Of a stretch of 64,000 nt of DNA, positions 57,801-64,000 are shown one piece after another. The stretch lies in assembly GCA_037367405.1 (NCBI GenBank), contig JAZKJV010010526.1:1-64000 (forward strand), read 5' to 3'. The DNA is from Ottelia alismoides. Taxonomy: Eukaryota; Streptophyta; Magnoliopsida; Alismatales; Hydrocharitaceae. The notes under the pieces were generated by a model. That model worked only from the letters and a program-made list of their open reading frames with translations. It had not been told where the DNA came from and made no database searches. The position numbers were made by a program, and so were the translations under genes. How positions within the stretch are numbered: position 1 is the first letter of the stretch; the number at the start of each line of letters is the position of its first letter.

Positions 57801-60800
57801 TGATGAATCTTCATTTCATCACCTTTGTTCTTTCATTTTGACCTTAAATCCCTAGCCAAATGTATATATATAGCATTAATTCATGAAAATCAACACTCAA
57901 TAATTCACATAAAATATTGCATAAAATACTATATACAATACTGTATTTAATCTCAAAATGAAAGAACAAAGGAAGAAACAAAAAAGAAGGAAGTGTCAAA
58001 GACATTGAGTGACCCTAGATACCAAGACCTAGTCGTCACAATGACTTGATCGATAAGGAATAAAGTACCCTAATTTTATATCCTAATAATTACCTTTTAG
58101 GACAATTTCTATTTTCATATTTGTATACATCAAATCAATAAACTTTGAACATGAATATTTTATATAAAAATATAAAGAAAAATATAAAATTTATTTCATT
58201 AAAAAATAATACACAGTGTGCTCACAAAATAAAAAGCCACAAAGAAAAATTCAGAGACATGTATCTTCTCCATGCATATCCAAAATTCACCAAAGTTACC
58301 TTTATTATTCAAAAAATTTAATTGTCTATTTAATGAAGGTAGTTAATTCAATTTGGAGTTAAGATGCAAAAGTTGGCTTTTGGGACCTCGTTGTGCAATA
58401 TACATGTATAAATTATTCATTATATTTTTTATATTTTTAAGTTTCTTATATTTTTATAATTTTGTAAATATTATTTGAAATACATGTAAATAAAAAAAAT
58501 AAAACATCAAAATTCTATTAAAATAAATAGTGTAATTCAATATATAGAAGAATTATACCTATAAAGTACATATACAATAAATAGATCTAATTATTTATGT
58601 ATATAAATAAACTCAAAATAACACACTAAACATATCTAAATATGTATTTAAATAAGTTATAAATAGATAGAATACATGTATATAATAATAAAATAAAAAT
58701 AAAAATAAAAATAAAATATACAAAATACATGTATATTTACATATATATACATGTAAATATTAGCATGTCATAAATTAACTTGTAAAAATAAATAATCAAA
58801 ATTAAATACTACGTAAAATAATAAATATTTTTCATGTTTTAAAAAAATAATATATTAATTTCTTATTTCTAATTGATTTAATAAGGGATTTATAAATACC
58901 TAATTTATGGTTGGTCCACGTAGACCAACCAAAGCGCGCAGACCATTAACCCCCAGTCAATTGTCCGCCCTCCGCTTCCTGTTTTGTCAAAATCTTGTGA
59001 CTACTCCTTTTTCTCCATTTTCTTATGCCTCCATCTTTTCTCCATCTTCATCGAGCCGACCACCCTTCTATAGCCCTACCATCCCTCTACCTCGCCATCC
59101 TCCTTCTTCTCACTAACCATTGTCCTTGTCCCGCCTTTACCCTTCACCACCTCTATAAAATCAGAGCTCCATCGCCTTTTTGAAGTTTGGTCCTCCTTTC
59201 TCGTATATAGCCCCAGTAGGAACCCCCTATCGATTCTCATAGGCGACAGCTTCGAGATCCAGTCCTTGTCGGTGTGGATAAAGGTACGGATTGGTGTGAT
59301 CTGAGCTCTGTTGCCCATCGCCAATGAGTTCCTCTACTCCCAGTCTCCAGCAGGTTTGAGCTGCTAGGTTAGGATGTTTTTTATTGCTTTTCATTTCAAT
59401 AGCGTATATTTAATTTTATTTAGTTAATTAGATCGTCTAGTAGTTTAATTTTAGGTTTTAAATCAGTTGGAGCACTAGTCTTCAACCCCAAATCTACCGT
59501 GATCTCTTTGCTTTTGCTCGTCATTTCCAGCCCATTACCATCCCCTTGCGCTTCTCTATTTGATCGTCTTGTTTTACCCCTTGAAACTTCAAGAGAGGGT
59601 CAGTCGTGACCCTCTCATTGTCCTTAACATTTTTATGCAAGAGTTGCACCAAGCTGAGACACCTGGAGTAAAGAACAAAGCCATAACAGGAGCTCCAGGT
59701 GGCTGATGCTCTAGGGCCCCTCCGATGGACCCCATGCTCTTCTGAAGGTACCTGCAAGTGCAACAGGCTTCCGGGAAGTTGTAGAGCATCTCAACCGCAA
59801 AGGAGGAGGCTGGATGGAGGAGATTCAAGCGAACAAAGCTCGTCGAAGCTATGTTCTTAATGAGTTCATCCATGCCCCTCCTCCACTATCGGATCAGGCA
59901 TAGGGCCTAGGTCTAATCTGAGCCCTTGAGATTGAATGGAGGTGTACTCATCTGGAGCCACTCATTAAGCTAAGTGGAAGCCTCCAGCGCCCTCTAATCG
60001 CACACTTTTAAAGGAGTAAATTACTTAGTATCCCCTCCGCCTTTTTGTAATATATGCAAGGTCCTGTAAATATTTAGTTACATTGTATATTTTGTGTAAA
60101 AGTTGCATCTGGACACCCATATTATTATAAATTACAACCAGGTCTAGTGCTAGGTCAACTCCCATAGTCCCCTACATGAGTTGGTGAAATTTCACCGAAC
60201 ACCCTCTAGGTTTCTTCATTGCATTTTAATTTATAAATTTTATAATTAAGTCAAAATGTTAGGTTAAATTGCATCGCAACCCTTGTACTTTATTTCTATT
60301 ACAGTTATACCCATGTCAGCAATGTATAATTAATTTAGTTTCTTTTATTGTGATTAAATAACACACGTGCTTGAAAATTTGTAGGAAAATTAAGGTAAAT
60401 GTCTAATATTGTCCTTATTCCCTCCATGCATTTTATTTAGCATTTCTTGCATTTCCCATTTATTAAAATTAATGTAGGAGCTTTTTATTCCCTATTTAGA
60501 TATAAAAATAAAAAAATAGAAAAATTTATCTACAAATTTCATAAAAATCAGAGATTATATATTACTATATAATATAGCTTTAGACCAAAAATCGCAAAAA
60601 AATACAAAAGAAAACCTTAAAAAACCCTCCTAACCCTATAGAAAATTACAAAAATTGTATAAAATCCAAAATATAGTTTTTTATTATATATTTTCTTTAT
60701 ATAATATAATATATATTGAAAATAGTTTTAAGACATTTTGGATTTATTTTCTATTTTTAAAACTCAAAACAATTCGACCTATATATTAACTCCCTATTTC

Positions 60801-61873
60801 AGAGTATTTTAGACTTTAAAAATACATAAAAATTCAAAAAAATCATAAAAATGGCAATTAATATAAAAAAGACAAAAATATTTTATTTTATATTTTTTTA
60901 AAATATAAAAGTCTATATATATAGTATGTGCACTATATATACATATATATAATTACAGGGGACGTTTCAAATGAAGTGGATCTTTTCTAATATTGTAAAG
61001 GTCACTATCAATTTAGTAAAAACTTTGTAGCAATTTTATAAAGGTATAAACTGCATATTAAAAAATAATTTTGTAAAATATAGCATCCAAATTTAAATTA
61101 ACATTTTCATCCAATATAACAATATTTTCATAATTTTATCTCACTATACATGTTGTTTGAATATTTACTATTAAATCTATGAAATAATAATTTATAAAAT
61201 ACAATGAAAATATGCTTCAATTGATGGTGGCTCACCACATATATGGTGTGACCCCACCTGATTTGAAGTTTCTCCTATACTTATACACATAAATAATAAT
61301 AATATTAATAATATAAATACCTTTAAAATAATTTAAAACCTTTAAAAACATAAAAAATTTGTACCTGTGTATATTTTCTTATTTTTTACATATTTATTAT
61401 ATATTATACTTACTTATATTATGTATAATATTATATATATACTTATTATAAATTACAAAGAAAAGGAAATAATAAAATCAATAAAATATAAAAAGAAAAC
61501 AAAAAATATAAATTTAAAAACATAAAAATATATAAAATATAATTCTGTAAAATTAAATATAATTAGAAATCAACAAAATTTAAAAAATAGAAAATATCAC
61601 AAAAAATGTTGTTTTTTCTGAGCAATAAATACTCCTATCGCATATTTGCTCTCTGTGGTTCGACACTCTATACACATATTTTGTAGAGTTAAAATGAAAA
61701 TAAATTTTAACTCACACATTTTCATAGATTTCCCTTACATTGCAGGATGATTGTTGTCTTAGTTGATTGTTCAAGATCCTAGTACCATGAGAGTGGTCGA
61801 CATAGCGATTGTCGAATCCGACTTATTAGACACGTAGGCCCTCCAACGGGCATTAGGATCCTCTGAGTAGTCA
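57801..61873 (+). repeat. 3' LTR of element B (about 4.1 kb)
   Basis: It opens TGATGAATCTTCATTTCATC. It contains the shared GATGCAAAAGTTGGCTTTTGG block (58360), the TTGGTCCACG / CCAGTCAATTG promoter words (58910-58965), a TATA box (59154-59160) and a donor-like CCAGCAG|GTTTGAG (59354). Its 3' end (61690-61873) parallels the m1 LTR end, with a GTTGATTGTTCAAGATCC word and GGTCGACATAGCGATTG. The terminal CA is placed at 61872-61873 but is not confirmed by a TSD, since the left LTR is outside the window. Confidence 0.72.
59154..59160 (+). promoter_or_regulatory. TATA box of LTR B
   Basis: TATAAAA is preceded by a CT-rich stretch and followed by AGAGCTCC, in the same relation to TTGGTCCACG as in LTR p1. 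Confidence 0.6.
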
Positions 61874-62317
61874 AATAAACACCTACCTATTATAGCACAC
61901 AACCACCATCAACACCTACTACTAAATCCCATACAAATCCCTCAAATATCTAGGCCCTTCAATTTTCACCTCTGTCGTGCCTTGTTCCTAACCCATTTCA
62001 AACCAAAATCAAGCTGCTCTCTCTATTTTTGCGCCCTAGAGCTAAAATTTTAACATCATCTTCCTTATGTAGAAAAAGAGATCCACCTTCCCTTGAGTAA
62101 CTCGTGACAGTAGTTACACCTCAATTGAGGTAATAAGTAGTTGATCAACCTTTAGGTGTGATCCTTTCTATCACTATTATCCATCGTAGATGCAGTTCGA
62201 GCGGTTTCAGCTTCATATGCTCCACCAGCATACTTGAGGCCACTATTAGTTCTTTGTTACCCTCTCTTAATCTCTGCTTACTTTTAAAGATGGCATAGAT
62301 ATATCACCATCAATTAC
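61874..62317. other. Unassigned 444-bp stretch between two LTRs
   Basis: This lies between the estimated end of LTR B and a new TGATGAAT start. I see no PPT, PBS, coding frame or repeat that ties it to either neighbour. It may be pre-insertion DNA or the tail of an older element. Confidence 0.4.
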
Positions 62318-64000
62318 TGATGAATATGGGATTCATCTACTTAAAAATTATGAATTGAGCTCCAAACAAAGGGAAAACACATGCCTTTACATTTATCATT
62401 TGCATATGCATTTAGTATTGCATAATTATTGTAATATAAAATTAAAGAAAAATATAGAGCCCAAAAATCGAAAGGATGTACACTGTATAGATTGTCCATA
62501 AGAATAAGAGATACTTGGGTTAAAATCCCAAGTAGCTCACCAAACCCATGAGACTCGATTAACATGACTGAGATCATAAATAACAACAAGAAAACTGATA
62601 AAATCCCAAAATAAGATTCAAAAGTGTAAATATATACATATATGTATATAACACTAAAATTTCCTTTTTTAATAAATTCATGTTAGCTTATGAAAAGAAA
62701 ATAAATCAAAACCCTATTGTATCCGAACTGAAAAGCTCAATATCCCACTAATATAGACTCCTATGGACATGTACTCGCTTTTAAAATATTGGACATTTAA
62801 TTCTATCAAAAAGAAGATTAATTTCAAAAGAATCGGGGTTCATTTGCAAAAGTTGGATTTGGGGGCTTATATATATTACAATTGCACCTTCAAAATAGAA
62901 TCATTTCATGTACATAGTCTATGGTTTTCATTGTATTTATTTTTTATGTTTATTACTTTATTTCACCATATAACTAACTAAAGAGAAATAAAAAAAACTA
63001 GAAATTCTTAAATTGACAAAAAGAAGCCGCTAATTGGCATATATATCACATTTTCGTATTTTCTTTTTCTTTTTCTTCCTCTCCTAAAAATCCAAACAAT
63101 TAGATAATTTGAAATTTTATAGCATTATTATATTAAAATATAATATCTATATATTATTGAGTAAAAAACAAAGAAATATATAAATCATAAAAATGGTATT
63201 TTATACCAATAATGTATCTTAAAACTTTATTATCTATAGATAAATTATGTTTTTATCTCTCAAATCCTTCATGGAACTTGTAGATCTCATTGAGAGATAC
63301 AAGTTTTATGTTGAACAATATTTCAAATTTTGAGGTCTAATGTTTATTTTAATTTATTTTGATTTTTACTATGTGACTTTTGTGATTTCCGCAACATGGT
63401 GGGTCAACAACTTGGCCAACTCACCACGCAGTCAATTCTGATTCGCTCTCACCCACCCACTTGTCCACCTCAAATAAGGAGTGTGACATCAATCAACACC
63501 TCTTGGGCTGGTCTTCCAGCCCATCTCATTAATCCATAACATGGAGAGATGTTGACTCCCTCTTCTCCTTTATACATCACCTCTCCACCATTCCATCTCA
63601 ACAAGCACCTAGCCCATTGCCTCTGTCACTCGCATCTATGCCTCCACCCTCTTGACTTCTTCATTAAAGACTCCCAACCATTGTCCCACTTTTAATTGAA
63701 ACCTAGAAACTTCCATATAAGCCTTTCAAAATGGGTTTCTTTCCTTTCATCAGCCATTTCTAGGAGCCAAACTCCAGCACTGATCTCTTGTTGATAGCAT
63801 CGAGTAGAATCATTAGACGACAATGAGGGTATTTTTTGACTTGGCGAGATCCGTGGGTGCATCCATTCCAACATTTGTAGAGATGTGTTTCCGACCAGCA
63901 TTGTTGGGACATGAAGCGCAACAACCAACCACTCCCCATAAAACTATCTAAAAATTCCTAGTCGTCCACCATTATTGCCTTTACTTCATCTATGTAGGCT
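62318..64000 (+). repeat. LTR C, Athila-like superfamily (partial, runs off right edge)
   Basis: It starts TGATGAATATGGGATTCATC, the same self-complementary opening as the other LTRs. It carries the GTTCATTTGCAAAAGTTGGA block (62838), a GGTCAACAACTTGGCCAAC region near 63410 with a CAGTCAATT word as in LTR B, and a possible TATA (TTTATAC, 63569). No PPT precedes it, so it is either a 5' LTR or a solo LTR. Confidence in family membership is moderate because overall similarity is low. Confidence 0.55.

Noticed and set aside
1..64000. Endogenous pararetrovirus or other viral integration
   Set aside because: No movement, coat or transactivator motifs. RT, protease and integrase remnants all fit LTR retrotransposons with flanking LTRs.

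Overview
This window reads as an intergenic retrotransposon block from a large, AT-rich flowering-plant nuclear genome. The evidence is Athila-type Ty3/gypsy integrase and protease, primer-binding sites matching plant tRNA-Asp and initiator tRNA-Met, a CACTA transposon and a Tourist-like MITE. A monocot fits best but the sequence does not prove it. I see no intact host gene, no rRNA or tRNA gene and no CRISPR array. Almost every long open frame is either a decayed transposon protein or a chance frame in GC-rich LTR leader DNA.

Layout, left to right. (1) 1-10901: element m1, minus strand, non-autonomous, cut by the window's left edge, with its 3' LTR at 1-541 and its 5' LTR at 6996-10901. It sits inside the reverse-transcriptase region of element A. 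(2) 10902-22993: element A, plus strand, Athila-like. It has an RT end, a long RNase H-integrase frame, a 3' tail with hairpin repeats, LTR p1, a second copy of the tail and LTR p2. (3) 22994-31248: element m2, minus strand. It has tail hairpins, a decayed polyprotein with an aspartic-protease domain but no RT, a leader, a PBS and a 5' LTR. It sits inside the integrase of element B. (4) 31249-61873: element B, plus strand, a decayed Athila-like element. A gag-only LTR element (minus strand, 32055-47461) inserted into its integrase. A 7.2-kb CACTA transposon (34128-41315) later entered that element's 3' LTR. A block from the right side of the CACTA site to the B tail is then duplicated in tandem (about 41352-48556 and 48559-55752). 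B ends with a MITE in its tail, a PPT and a 3' LTR. (5) 61874-62317 is unassigned, and 62318-64000 is the start of another LTR of the same superfamily.

The nesting order is B, then m2 and the gag element inside B, A inside m2, m1 inside A, and the CACTA inside the gag element. The firmest junctions are the gag element (TSD GATAC, with the integrase frame restored on removal) and the CACTA (11-bp terminal repeats, TSD TGA). The Athila-like elements share a distinctive architecture. Each has 3-4 kb LTRs opening with TGATGAAT. Four LTRs (m1, p1, p2, B) have a TATA box followed by a candidate splice donor; m2 has the donor with only a weak TATA-like motif. The LTRs also carry ACGT-core stem-loops. 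The 3' tails carry an array of CTATACTTAGG/CCTAAGTATAG hairpins that reiterate the PPT core AAGTATAGGGGGG. All identities quoted are estimates by eye.
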